A stretch of DNA of 64,000 nucleotides, from assembly GCA_028287035.1 (NCBI GenBank), contig JAQBQL010000066.1:1-64000 (forward strand), in the 5' to 3' direction. The position numbers and the translations under genes are program-made. The notes beneath the pieces were generated by a model. It saw only the letters and a list, made by a program, of their open reading frames with translations. It was not told where the DNA came from and did no database searches. Source of the DNA: Labilithrix sp. GTDB taxonomy: Bacteria > Myxococcota > Polyangia > Polyangiales > Polyangiaceae. Of this stretch, positions 24,993-34,157 are shown piece after piece; the first letter of the stretch is position 1, and every line of letters starts with the position of its first letter.

Positions 24993-27167
24993 TCAGTTCG
25001 TGGGAGCGAACTTCACGCAGCGCATCCCGAGCTTGCCGTACTTGTTGAGAAGAGGCGTGTTGCCCCACGAGCTCTTCTGGTACGAGTGCACCTCCCACGA
25101 GCCATTGCCGGTCCAGCTGCTGCGGGCGTCAAGCGGATCGGCGGACGTGTTCAGGTTCGCCGCGAGCTCGTACCCCGAGCCAATGATATCGGAGTGACCG
25201 AGCGGACCACGGCCCCTCGTACGCCCAGGCGCCGTCAGGAATACGATGTAATCCTCGCCGGCCTGCTTGGGATACTCGTAGCTGTAGCGGTAGTCAGACC
25301 ACTCGATGGATGTCGTCGCGGGCCAGCTGAGCCCGCACTGCGCGTGAGAAGCGTCCGTCGCCCAAGGAAACCGGCAACCCCAGTACGTCTTGTCGCCGCT
25401 ATCGTCGTTCGGCAGGCAGCACTTCTGGCTCGTTGCATTGCAGGTGAGGCTTGTCGTCGACGTCTTGCAGTCCGCCGCCGATGTCGCGGTGGTGCAGGTC
25501 GACGAAGCGTCGCATCGCTGCGTCGGCCGGACGGGGGTCTGGGTAGTCGCCGCGGAATAGGGCAGAGCGCCGGAGCCCCAGGCGGCAAGCCATTCCTGGA
25601 CCGTCTCGAGGCGGCCGCCGTCCCAGGCGCAGAACGCCTGCGCCATCAGGTAATCTACGCAGTTCAGCGTCTTCGTGTCGTAGACGGTCTGATTGAACTC
25701 GGGGTCGCCATCACCGGCGGTCCCGTCAGGGAAGCGGAAGGAATGAGTGCCCGGTGCACCCGCGAAGCAGCCGCTGGCGGACTGTTCGTTGTTCTTGAAG
25801 ATGGTCCGGCCGAGGTGATTCACGACCGAGGTATAGACGCCCGCCGAGACGTCCTTGACACAGGTCTTGCTGGGGCCGCACTTACCATCCGCCTGCATGC
25901 AGGTCCCGCCCTGCGTACAATCGGCTAGCTCGTCGGCATTCGCGTTCCCTGCGAAGCTCGTCGGCAGATACAGGTCCCACGTCGGCGCCAGGGAGGAGTT
26001 GACGCCGTCCACGGTGCCATTGAGCTTCAACGGCACGGGGTGGACCTGGCCTGCGGCGCGCATGGTCTGGACCGCCGTACGAACGTCGTATCCCACGGTC
26101 TCCAAGAAGACGCGCATGCGGCCCGACGTCGTCGGGTATTTGTCCATGTAGACGACCCCGCCGACCGCATCGGGTGCTGTGCTGGGTGTGGCAATCGTCG
26201 TGCAGCAGCTCTCCCAGCTCGCCGCGCCCACTCCGCCCTCGCCGCCCGCCCCACACGTGTCGCCGCCATAGTGCGCGGAGCAGCTTCGGGCGATGGCACA
26301 CTTGAAATTGTAATCGCAGCCTGCGCTCGCGCAGTCGCCGCCGACCACGCAAGTCTTGCCCGAGGCGCACGTCGGGTTGCCGGCGCCGCCGCAGTCCACA
26401 TCGGTCTCGACGCCATTCTTCTTGTTGTCGGTCGGAGAGGGTACCTGGCACCGCAGACCGGTACCGTCACCCGTGTCCTTGCACACTGTGCTCGTGCAGT
26501 CGGCGTCGACGAGACACATCTTTGTGTCGGCGCAACTCTTGGCACCCTCGCCGCCACAGTCGACGTCCGTCTCGTTCCCGTTCTGGACACCATCGTCAGG
26601 AGTGACGGGCGAGCAAACGCTCACCTTGCAATAGCTGCTCGTGCAATCGGATTTCGCACTGCAGCCCTGGCCGTCGGCGCACTTCGGGTTACCCGTGCCG
26701 CCGCAGTCGATACCGGTTTCGAGGCCGTTCTTGACCCCGTCCGTGTTCGACGGAGCCTGGCACTGGAGCCCCTTGCCTACGTCCCTGCAGACCGCGTTCG
26801 TGCAGTCCCCCGCAACCTTGCACGCTTTCGTGGTGTCACACTTGCCGCAGACGCCGCCGCCGCAATCGATGTCCGTCTCCGCGGCATTCTTCACTCCGTC
26901 CTTGCACGTCGGGGCCTCGCATAGCTTCGTGGCGAGGTTGCAGACTCCGCTCGTGCAATCGCTCGACTTCGCGCACGAGGTGGTGATCACCGAGCCATCC
27001 ACGCCCGTCCCGCCTTCTCCGGGGGTGATGACGCCGCCCTCGTCGACTCCGCCACTCGAGGAGCCGCCGGCTCCGGAGTCGCTCGAGCTGCACGCGATGA
27101 TCGGTGCGGCCGCAACTCCCGAAGCGATGAGAACGGAGGCAATTACCGATCGGTCCAGAATGCGCAT
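24993..27167 (-). CDS. Cys-repeat lipoprotein with C-terminal FGE-like domain, paralog A
   Basis: The 724-residue protein carries a lipoprotein signal with Cys26 after APIIA. Residues about 60-290 hold four tandem repeats of roughly 50 residues, each with DGVKNGxETDxDCGG followed by a CxxxxDCxxxxCK pattern. From about 340 a FGE/SUMF1-like domain follows (VYMDKYPTTSGRMRVFLETV, AFCAWDGGRLETVQEWLAAW, GRGPLGHSDIIGSGYELA, KYGKLGMRCVKF). The catalytic copper-binding Cys pair of true FGE is not seen, so it is probably a binding or structural module. Base composition is less GC-rich than its neighbours. A close paralog lies just upstream. Confidence 0.87.
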   Translation of the reverse strand: MRILDRSVIASVLIASGVAAAPIIACSSSDSGAGGSSSGGVDEGGVITPGEGGTGVDGSVITTSCAKSSDCTSGVCNLATKLCEAPTCKDGVKNAAETDIDCGGGVCGKCDTTKACKVAGDCTNAVCRDVGKGLQCQAPSNTDGVKNGLETGIDCGGTGNPKCADGQGCSAKSDCTSSYCKVSVCSPVTPDDGVQNGNETDVDCGGEGAKSCADTKMCLVDADCTSTVCKDTGDGTGLRCQVPSPTDNKKNGVETDVDCGGAGNPTCASGKTCVVGGDCASAGCDYNFKCAIARSCSAHYGGDTCGAGGEGGVGAASWESCCTTIATPSTAPDAVGGVVYMDKYPTTSGRMRVFLETVGYDVRTAVQTMRAAGQVHPVPLKLNGTVDGVNSSLAPTWDLYLPTSFAGNANADELADCTQGGTCMQADGKCGPSKTCVKDVSAGVYTSVVNHLGRTIFKNNEQSASGCFAGAPGTHSFRFPDGTAGDGDPEFNQTVYDTKTLNCVDYLMAQAFCAWDGGRLETVQEWLAAWGSGALPYSAATTQTPVRPTQRCDASSTCTTATSAADCKTSTTSLTCNATSQKCCLPNDDSGDKTYWGCRFPWATDASHAQCGLSWPATTSIEWSDYRYSYEYPKQAGEDYIVFLTAPGRTRGRGPLGHSDIIGSGYELAANLNTSADPLDARSSWTGNGSWEVHSYQKSSWGNTPLLNKYGKLGMRCVKFAPTN

Positions 27168-27225
27168 GCAGACTCCCAGGAAAAGCGAACGAGTTCGTGT
27201 GTGAAAAGCGTCTTCGGCGGGTTCG

Positions 27226-29247
27226 TCACGGATACGCGCAGCGGAGTCCCAGCTTGCCGTACTTGTTCAGCAGGTTCGACGTGGGGCCGATGCCGCTGCC
27301 CGAGGTCTTCGCGTAGGAGTGGACCTCCCAGGAGCCGTTCGAGCTCCAGCCGTGGGTGACCGCCTGCACGTCGAGATTGTCGACGCCGCTCACCTTGGGA
27401 ATCGTGACGTTGCTGGTCAGCGCGTACAGGTCGCCGATGAGGTCGGCGTGGCCCGCGGGCCCGCGGCCACGCGTCCGCCCGGGAGCGGAGATGAAACGAA
27501 TGTAGTCGGCGGTGTTGCCGCCGACGGCCGCGACCATCATCTCGTTGGGATATTCGTAACTGTACTTGTAGGCGGCATACTCGATGGTCGTGCCCGCCGG
27601 CCATGAGAGCCCGCAGCCCGCGCGATCGGCGTCGGTGACCCACGGAAAGCGGCAGCCGTAGTAGGTCTTGTCGCCTCCCGAGATGCCGCGGTCGGCGGGC
27701 TCGACGGGCCGGTCCGTCGTGGTCGCCTCCCACGGCATGGCGCCCGGACCCCACGCGGCATAATACTCCTGACCCAGCATCAGGCGGCCGCCGTCCCAGA
27801 CGCAGAAGGCCTGTCCCATCAGGTAGTCGACGCAGTTGACCGCCTTCTCGTCGTACGCATTCTGGTCGAGCGCCGGCGTGCCGCCCGCGCCGTCGACCGT
27901 GCCGTCCGGGAAGCGGAACGCGTGCGTCCCCCCGCCGAGCGCCGGAGTGCCGACGAAGCAGCCCGTCGCCGTCTGGTTGTTCCCCTTGAAGATCCGCCCG
28001 CCGAGGTGATTCTTGACCGACGTGTAGAGGCCCGCCTGCTCGGTGCCCGGGTTGCAGGTGGTCGACGTGGCGGAGGTCGCGCCGCCCTGGTCGCAGTCGG
28101 CGATCTCGTCGGCATTCGTGTTTCCCGCGAAGCTCGTGGGCAGGTACGGGTCCCACGCCGACTCGAGCACGGTGCGCGTCGCATTACCGGGGATGAGCGG
28201 GATCTTGCCGGCGACCCGCGCGCCCTGGACGAAGCCGCGCACGTCGTAGGCCACGGACTCGAGGAACACGCGCATCCGTCCGGCCGTCACCTCGTACTTG
28301 TCGAGGTGGATCGTCTTGGCCTTCGTCGCGCCGCTGGTCGGGACGACATCGGCCTTCTTGCAGCAGTCCTCCCAGCTCTTGTCGAGCGCGTACTGGCCAG
28401 GACCCTCGCCGCCGTAGCCGCACGTGTCCGCGCCGTAGCCGCCGGGGTTCGTGCAGCTCCGGCCGTACGCGCACTTCTTCTGGTAATTGCAGCCGAGCGT
28501 CGTGCAGTCCGCGCCGGTCTTGCACGATTTTTCCTCGGCGCACGGATGCGCGGGATCGCCGCCGCAATCCACGTCGGTCTCGAGGCCATTGGTCTTGCCG
28601 TCGGTATACGTCGGGACGAGGCAACGAAGCCCCTTTCCGTCCGCGTTGTCCTTGCAGACGTCACTCGCGCAATCGGCGTCGAGCTTGCACTTGAGCGCGT
28701 CGGCGCAGAGGTTGTTCGTCGTGCCGCCGCAGTCGACGTCGGTCTCGTCGCCGTTCTGGACCCCGTCCTTCGGACCCGGCACCGCGCACGTGCCGCCCTT
28801 GCAGACGCCGCTCGCGCAGTCGCCGGGGAGCGCGCATCCCTTGGTGTCGGCGCACTTCGGGTTGGCCATGCCGCCGCAATCGATGTCCGTCTCGACGCCG
28901 TTCTTCACGCCGTCGGTGCTCGTCGCCGGCTGACACTTCAGACCGGAGCCCCGGTCCTTGCAGACGCCATCCTTGCAGTCTGCACCGACCGCGCAGGTCT
29001 CGCCGACGCTGCACTTTCCGCACGATCCGCCGCAGTCGACGTCGGTCTCGCCCTCGTTCTTCGCGCCATCGCTGCAGGTCGCAGGGAGAGGGCCGGCCTC
29101 GGGTGTGACGACCACCGCTCCGGCGTCGTCACCGGGAGTGGCGCCGCCGCCATCTCCGTCACTCGAGCTGCACGCGATGACCGGGGCCGCGGCGGCTCCG
29201 ACGAGCACGAGCGCCGACGCCAGCATCGAACGATGGGAGATGGTCAT
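27226..29247 (-). CDS. Cys-repeat lipoprotein with C-terminal FGE-like domain, paralog B
   Basis: This 673-residue paralog of the gene at 24993 has the same architecture: signal MTISHRSMLASALVLVGAAA with lipidated Cys26, four DGxKNGxETDxDCGG repeats, and an FGE-like domain (IHLDKYEVTAGRMRVFLESV, AFCVWDGGRLMLGQEYYAAW, GRGPAGHADLIGDLYALT, KYGKLGLRCAYP). The two genes are 58 nt apart on the same strand, a clear tandem duplication. Paralog B is more GC-rich, so the copies have drifted. A surface-exposed role is likely, but the ligand is unknown. Confidence 0.87.
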   Translation of the reverse strand: MTISHRSMLASALVLVGAAAAPVIACSSSDGDGGGATPGDDAGAVVVTPEAGPLPATCSDGAKNEGETDVDCGGSCGKCSVGETCAVGADCKDGVCKDRGSGLKCQPATSTDGVKNGVETDIDCGGMANPKCADTKGCALPGDCASGVCKGGTCAVPGPKDGVQNGDETDVDCGGTTNNLCADALKCKLDADCASDVCKDNADGKGLRCLVPTYTDGKTNGLETDVDCGGDPAHPCAEEKSCKTGADCTTLGCNYQKKCAYGRSCTNPGGYGADTCGYGGEGPGQYALDKSWEDCCKKADVVPTSGATKAKTIHLDKYEVTAGRMRVFLESVAYDVRGFVQGARVAGKIPLIPGNATRTVLESAWDPYLPTSFAGNTNADEIADCDQGGATSATSTTCNPGTEQAGLYTSVKNHLGGRIFKGNNQTATGCFVGTPALGGGTHAFRFPDGTVDGAGGTPALDQNAYDEKAVNCVDYLMGQAFCVWDGGRLMLGQEYYAAWGPGAMPWEATTTDRPVEPADRGISGGDKTYYGCRFPWVTDADRAGCGLSWPAGTTIEYAAYKYSYEYPNEMMVAAVGGNTADYIRFISAPGRTRGRGPAGHADLIGDLYALTSNVTIPKVSGVDNLDVQAVTHGWSSNGSWEVHSYAKTSGSGIGPTSNLLNKYGKLGLRCAYP

Positions 29248-29393
29248 GCACGCTCCGCGGGCAAAAGACGAAGATCAGGCAACGCTTCCAACCATAACGG
29301 GAAGCCCGCAACCCCAGAGCGCCGATCTTCGCCACTCCCGACGATGACGGACACATCGGCGCCAATCCCGCGACGCCTCCGGGTCAGCTCGAG

Positions 29394-30476
29394 CTACCGC
29401 AGCACCCACACGAGGCCGGCCAGGCTCGCGGCGATGACCGCCAGCGCGAGCGTCACGACCAGCAGGTCGGTCATCGTCCACGTGCGCTTTCGCTGGGGGA
29501 CGCGCGGCATTGCGCTCGTCGTCGCGGCCACCTCGGCGATCGGCGCGCTCCCCATGTGCGAGAGCTCCGACGCCGGACCGCTGCCCGAGCCGGGGGCTCG
29601 CGAGGTAGGGCCACGTGAGGCGACCACGGACGCCGGCGCCGGCTCGGGCGGGGGCGCGAGCACGAGGCTCGGCGGGGCCGGAGGGATGTCTTCCTCGCGC
29701 ATCGCCTCGTCCTCCGCCGCCTCGAGCTCCGCGAGCGCCAGGCTCACCGGCTCGTCGAGGGCGAGGACCGTGACGCCGATCCGCGCCATCGTCGCCTGCC
29801 GCCACACGACGTCGCGATCGGGCGTGAGCCGCTGATCGCCGAGGTACACGCCGTTACGCGAGCCTAGATCGCGCAGCAGGATCTGCCCGCCACGCCGCGC
29901 CACGACCGCGTGCTCGCGCGACGAATCGGGATCGGCAAGCGGCAGATCGCACGTCTCGGCGCGGCCGATGACGTACGCGCGGCCCTCCTCGAGCAGGCGT
30001 AGCTCCTCGCCGATGTCGGGTCCTTCGGCGACGCGGACCTTCGCGACCGTGTCGTCGCCCATCGCGTCCATCGCCCGCTGCACGAGGGCAAACGCGAGAT
30101 CGCGGGTGGCGAGGTTGAGGTCCGGCGTCGGCGCCTTCTGGCCGACCGACAGCTCGAGCCACACGCGGCCGACGCGCACGAGATCACCGGTCTTCACGAC
30201 GCGCGGCGTGTGAGGCGAGAGCTTCACGCCGCCGACCCACGTGCCGTTGGTGCTGCCCTCGTCGACGAGCGCGTACTCGTTGCCCTGCGTGCGCAGCGTC
30301 GCGTGACGGAGGCTCACGCTGGGGTCGGGGAGGCGCACGTCGCTCCCCTGACCGCGCCCGAGCACGACGCGGGCGCCGTCGAACGTGAGCGACGGCTCCT
30401 CGTCGTGGCCCTTCGAGCCACCCGTGGTCCCGGGGCTCGGCGCGCTCGCCGACTTGACCACGACGGTGACGGGCAT
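29394..30476 (-). CDS. Double-FHA, tail-anchored membrane protein
   Basis: This 360-residue protein has two FHA phosphothreonine-binding domains. The first (about 35-100) has VVLGRGQGSDVRLPDPSVSL, RHATLR and DEGSTNGTWVGG. The second (about 160-235) has YVIGRAETCDLPLADPDSSR, EHAVV and DLGSRNGVYLGD. A Pro/Ser-rich linker leads to a single C-terminal membrane helix (about 337-358, LLVVTLALAVIAASLAGLVW). It probably recruits targets of Ser/Thr kinases to the membrane. It is 7 nt downstream of gshB and is likely in the same transcript. Confidence 0.93.
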   Translation of the reverse strand: MPVTVVVKSASAPSPGTTGGSKGHDEEPSLTFDGARVVLGRGQGSDVRLPDPSVSLRHATLRTQGNEYALVDEGSTNGTWVGGVKLSPHTPRVVKTGDLVRVGRVWLELSVGQKAPTPDLNLATRDLAFALVQRAMDAMGDDTVAKVRVAEGPDIGEELRLLEEGRAYVIGRAETCDLPLADPDSSREHAVVARRGGQILLRDLGSRNGVYLGDQRLTPDRDVVWRQATMARIGVTVLALDEPVSLALAELEAAEDEAMREEDIPPAPPSLVLAPPPEPAPASVVASRGPTSRAPGSGSGPASELSHMGSAPIAEVAATTSAMPRVPQRKRTWTMTDLLVVTLALAVIAASLAGLVWVLR

Positions 30477-30483
30477 CGGGGGA

Positions 30484-31458
30484 TCAGCCCGCCGGGGGGA
30501 TGCTCTTCAGCACCGGGCGATAGTCGGTCGCCGCGTTCTCCAGCCATTCGATGACCTCGGCCGCGACGTCGCGCTGGAGGTGCTGCGAGAGCTGCTGGAT
30601 GCCGGTCGGCGAGGTGACGTTCACCTCGGTGAGCTTGCCGCCGATGACGTCGAGGCCGACGAAGACGAGCCCGTCGGCCTTCAGGCGCGGCGCCATCTCG
30701 TCGATCATCGCGCGCTCTTCCTTCGTGACCTCGTACGGCTCGACGCTGCCGCCGACGTGGATGTTCGACCGGAAATCGTCGCCGCGCGGGATGCGATTGA
30801 TCGCGCCGAGGATCTTCCCGTCGAGGAGGAGGACGCGCTTGTCGCCCTTCTCGACGGCGGGCAGGTACTCCTGCACCATCGCGTAGCGCGAGCCTTCTTC
30901 GGTGACGGTCTGGATGATGGCCCGCGCGTTCTTGTCGTTCGGCACGAGCATCATCACGCCGCTGCCACCGGCGCCGTGGAGCGGCTTGATCACGCCGCGC
31001 CCGCCGATCTCGGCGAGGAACGCGAAGACCTGCTCCTCGCTGGACGTCACCATCGTGCGCGGCATGTGCTTCGCGAAGTGCAGCGCGTAGAGCTTCTCGT
31101 TCGCGTCGCGGAGGCCCCGCGGATCGTTCATGATGACGGTCCGGCCGCGCGCGCGCTCGAGCAGCAGCGTCGCGTAGAGGTAGGCGGTGTCGAACGGAGG
31201 ATCCTTGCGGATGAGGACCGCCTGCGTGTCGGCGAGACGGACCACCTCGGGCGCGCCGAACGTGGCATGCGGGGGGCGGTCGTCCACGGTAAGCTTGCGC
31301 ACGCGGGCGTGGACGTCCCCGTCCTTCACGAAGAGATCGCGCATCTCGCAGTGGAGGTTCTCGTGCCCGCGGCCTTGCCCAGCACGCAGGAACGCGAAGG
31401 TCGTATCCTTGTCCGGCAGAACCCGATCCATCGGATCCATCACGTAGACGAACCGCAT
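30484..31458 (-). CDS. gshB: Glutathione synthetase
   Basis: The 324-residue protein matches bacterial GshB in length and motifs. MRFVYVMDPMDRVLPDKDTT starts the N-terminal domain, with FDTAYLYATLLLE next. The ATP-grasp part has GGRGVIKPLHGAGGSGVMML and YLPAVEKGDKRVLLLDG, and GLDVIGGKLTEVNVTSPTGI provides the metal-binding end. It ligates gamma-glutamylcysteine and glycine. The ATG (31458) directly abuts the ATG of the divergent gamma-glutamyltransferase gene, linking synthesis and breakdown of glutathione. Confidence 0.95.
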   Translation of the reverse strand: MRFVYVMDPMDRVLPDKDTTFAFLRAGQGRGHENLHCEMRDLFVKDGDVHARVRKLTVDDRPPHATFGAPEVVRLADTQAVLIRKDPPFDTAYLYATLLLERARGRTVIMNDPRGLRDANEKLYALHFAKHMPRTMVTSSEEQVFAFLAEIGGRGVIKPLHGAGGSGVMMLVPNDKNARAIIQTVTEEGSRYAMVQEYLPAVEKGDKRVLLLDGKILGAINRIPRGDDFRSNIHVGGSVEPYEVTKEERAMIDEMAPRLKADGLVFVGLDVIGGKLTEVNVTSPTGIQQLSQHLQRDVAAEVIEWLENAATDYRPVLKSIPPAG

Positions 31459-33249
31459 ATGCGAATTTCCTCGGACGGCAGCCTAACGCAAGAGGTGCTC
31501 GGGTTGCTCGGGAAGCGTCGTACCCGGCGCGCCGCGGGGCTCGTTGCGCTGGTCGTCGGTGTCGTGGGGGTGCACGTCGCCGCGTTTCCCGAGGCGCATG
31601 CGTCTTACACGCCGAGCGCGGAGGGACAGAGCGCGGCCGTCGCCACCGATCACTCGGACGCGACGCGTGCGGCGCTCGAGGTCATGGCCCACGGGGGCAA
31701 TGCCGCGGACGGGGCGGTGGCCGCGGCGCTCGCGCTCGGCGTGGTGAGCCCGTCGGCGAGCGGGATGGGCGGCGGCGGCTTCGCCCTCGTGTACGAGGCC
31801 GCGACGGGGAAGGTGACCGCGCTCGACTTCCGCGAGACCTCGCCGGCGAGCTTCTCGAGCGACGTCGTCTGGCCGAAGCCCAAGGCGGGGTCGAAGGCGC
31901 CGGATCGCTTCGGCTGGAGCGGTCCGCGCGGCGGAGCGGTCGGCGTTCCGGGCGAGCCGGCGGGCCTCGAGCTCCTCGCGCGGCGGTTCGGGAAGCGCTC
32001 GCTCGCGGCCGACGCGGCGCCGGCGGTCGCCCTCGCCGACCGCGGCTTCTTCCTGAGTCGCCACACCGCCGAGCAGGTCGCGGTGTTCGCCGATCGCGTC
32101 GCGGTCCTGCCGACGTTCGGCAGCGCGTTCCTCACCGGTGGTCGTCCGTCGGTCCTCGGCACGCGCGTGCGGCGGCCGGAGCTCGCCGCCACGCTCACGC
32201 GCTACGGCGCAGCGGGCGGCCGCGCGATCTACGAGGGGCCGGTCGCGCAGAAGATCGTCGATGCCTCGCGCGCCGCGCAGGGCTCGCTCACGCTGGGGGA
32301 TCTCGCCGGCTACGCGGTGAAGGAGCGTGCGCCGCTGTCGCGGACGCTCGGCGGACGAACCGTCTACACGATGCCGGCGCCGTCCGCCGGCGGGCTCGCG
32401 CTGCTCGAGGTGCTCACGATGTACGGGGCGACGCGCAGCTCGTCGCTCGCGTCGCTGGGCTTCGGCTCGAGCGCGTACCTCCATGCGGTCGCCGAGGCGC
32501 TTCGCGGCTCGTTCGCGGACCGGGCGCGCATCGCGGGCGATCCGGACCTCGATCCCGCGGTGGCAAAGGCGTTCGACGCGGCGCTCGAGCCGGCGCAGCT
32601 CGCGGCGCGGCGCGCCCGCATCGAGCCGATGCGGACCCATGCTCCTCTCGACTTCCGCACGCGCGAACAGGGGACGAGCCACGTGGTCGTGGCCGACGCG
32701 GCCGGCAACGTGGTGACGCTCACCAGCACCGTGAACGGCCCGTTCGGATCGGGCGTCGTCGCGGGCGATACGGGGCTGCTCCTCAACAACGAGCTCGACG
32801 ACTTCACGACCGCCGAGGACGCGGCGTCGTTCGGGCTGGAAGGCGGCGGGCCGAACCGTCCCCGTCCGCGCGCGCGCCCGGTGTCGAGCATGACGCCGAC
32901 GCTCGTCATCGAGAACGGGCTGCCCATCCTCGCCCTCGGCGGATCGGGCGGCACGCGCATCGCCACCGGCGTCGTGCAGGCGGCGCTCGCGCGGCTCGTC
33001 TTCGATCTCGACCCCAACGCGTGCGTCTCGCACCCGCGCATCCACACGCAGGGACCGCTCCTCCTCGTCGACCCCGAGATCCCGAACGACGTACGTGACG
33101 GGCTACGCGGGCGCGGCGAGACGGTGCGTGACGAGACCTTCACGGGCTCGGGCATCCAGATGATCGCCTGGCAGCGTGCCGCGGGCGCTCCGGTGAAGCT
33201 GCTCGCCGCAGCCGACCCCCGCAAGGGCGGCCTCGCGGCGGCACGCTGA
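31459..33249 (+). CDS. ggt: Gamma-glutamyltransferase family protein
   Basis: The 596-residue precursor has an N-terminal signal or anchor (AGLVALVVGVVGVHVAAFPE), the large subunit with VMAHGGNAADGAVAAALALG and GMGGGGFALVYEA, and the autoprocessing site QGTSHVVVADAAGNVVTLTS with the nucleophile Thr at about residue 406. SMTPTLVIENGLPILALGGS follows in the small subunit. It cleaves glutathione and related gamma-glutamyl compounds in the periplasm. The ATG at 31459 leaves no gap to divergent gshB. A later start (for example GTG at 31495) would still keep the signal, so the start is uncertain. Confidence 0.9.
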   Translation: MRISSDGSLTQEVLGLLGKRRTRRAAGLVALVVGVVGVHVAAFPEAHASYTPSAEGQSAAVATDHSDATRAALEVMAHGGNAADGAVAAALALGVVSPSASGMGGGGFALVYEAATGKVTALDFRETSPASFSSDVVWPKPKAGSKAPDRFGWSGPRGGAVGVPGEPAGLELLARRFGKRSLAADAAPAVALADRGFFLSRHTAEQVAVFADRVAVLPTFGSAFLTGGRPSVLGTRVRRPELAATLTRYGAAGGRAIYEGPVAQKIVDASRAAQGSLTLGDLAGYAVKERAPLSRTLGGRTVYTMPAPSAGGLALLEVLTMYGATRSSSLASLGFGSSAYLHAVAEALRGSFADRARIAGDPDLDPAVAKAFDAALEPAQLAARRARIEPMRTHAPLDFRTREQGTSHVVVADAAGNVVTLTSTVNGPFGSGVVAGDTGLLLNNELDDFTTAEDAASFGLEGGGPNRPRPRARPVSSMTPTLVIENGLPILALGGSGGTRIATGVVQAALARLVFDLDPNACVSHPRIHTQGPLLLVDPEIPNDVRDGLRGRGETVRDETFTGSGIQMIAWQRAAGAPVKLLAAADPRKGGLAAAR

Positions 33250-33258
33250 CCGCGCGGG

Positions 33259-34155
33259 CTACTCGCGGTCGACGGCGCTGACGAGGCTCGCCGAGCTGTC
33301 GGCGTCGAGATCGCTCGCCATCGCGTAGCCGACGCCCCCGTGCTGCGTCACCGCCACCGAGTATCCGTCGGTCTGGCCGACGCGGACCTCGGCGGTGCCG
33401 ATCGCGCGCGCCGCCAGGTGGGCGCCGCCGATCTGGATCTTGCGCGGGTCGTACACGAACACGGTCACGCGCTGCGTGCCTTCGCCTTGCTTCACCTCGT
33501 ACTGGAGCATCGCCGCGCGCTCGCCGCCGTGCAGCGGGACGAGGCGACCACCGACGAAGTGCGCGTTCTGGCCGAACTGCGGGACGCGGACCGGAACGCC
33601 GACGTAGCGCTCGAACTGGCGGACCTGCTTCGGGTCGGCCTGCTCGGGCGGCAGCGAGTGCGAGTGCTGACCGACAAAGTCGCGGAGCAGATCGTCGCTG
33701 AGGCCCGCCGGCACCATCGTGTCGGCCGCGGCCACGTCGACCGGCTGCTTGCCGGCCGCGCCCCACGCCATGACGAGCGCCGCAGCGCTGGCGATCGGGA
33801 GCATCGTGCGCCAGTGTCGGAGCATCGTGGGACGGCGGCTCGGCGCCTCGGTCGTGAAGCTCGGAGCGCTGTCACGGAGCACGGGCATCTCGCTCACGCG
33901 CTCGGTCGTGTCGCTCTCCTCGGCCTGCTCGCTGGCGATGGCCGCGAGCATCCGCGCGCGGAGGTCATCGGGCGCGTCGACGCGGACCGCCTTCTTCAAG
34001 GAACCGCGGATGGCGCGGTCGAGCGCGAGGCGCTCCCGACAGGACTCGCAGGCCGCGACGTGATCCTCGACCTCGAGGGTCTTGACCGGATCGAGCTGGC
34101 CGTCGAGATGCGCCCCGAGGAGCAGCCCCATCGACTTGCAGGCATCGGACGACAT
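33259..34155 (-). CDS. Anti-sigma factor with zinc-binding ZAS domain and one membrane helix
   Basis: In this 298-residue protein the N-terminal anti-sigma domain has the His32-x3-Cys36-x2-Cys39 zinc motif (DHVAACESCRERL). One membrane helix lies at about 118-135 (MLPIASAAALVMAWGAA). The extracytoplasmic half contains FERYVGVPVRVPQFGQNAHF, which resembles sensory domains of ChrR/RskA-like anti-sigma factors. It starts 2 nt after the sigma-factor stop, so the two are co-translated and should form a regulator pair. The envelope signal is unknown. Confidence 0.9.
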   Translation of the reverse strand: MSSDACKSMGLLLGAHLDGQLDPVKTLEVEDHVAACESCRERLALDRAIRGSLKKAVRVDAPDDLRARMLAAIASEQAEESDTTERVSEMPVLRDSAPSFTTEAPSRRPTMLRHWRTMLPIASAAALVMAWGAAGKQPVDVAAADTMVPAGLSDDLLRDFVGQHSHSLPPEQADPKQVRQFERYVGVPVRVPQFGQNAHFVGGRLVPLHGGERAAMLQYEVKQGEGTQRVTVFVYDPRKIQIGGAHLAARAIGTAEVRVGQTDGYSVAVTQHGGVGYAMASDLDADSSASLVSAVDRE

Positions 34156-34157
34156 CG

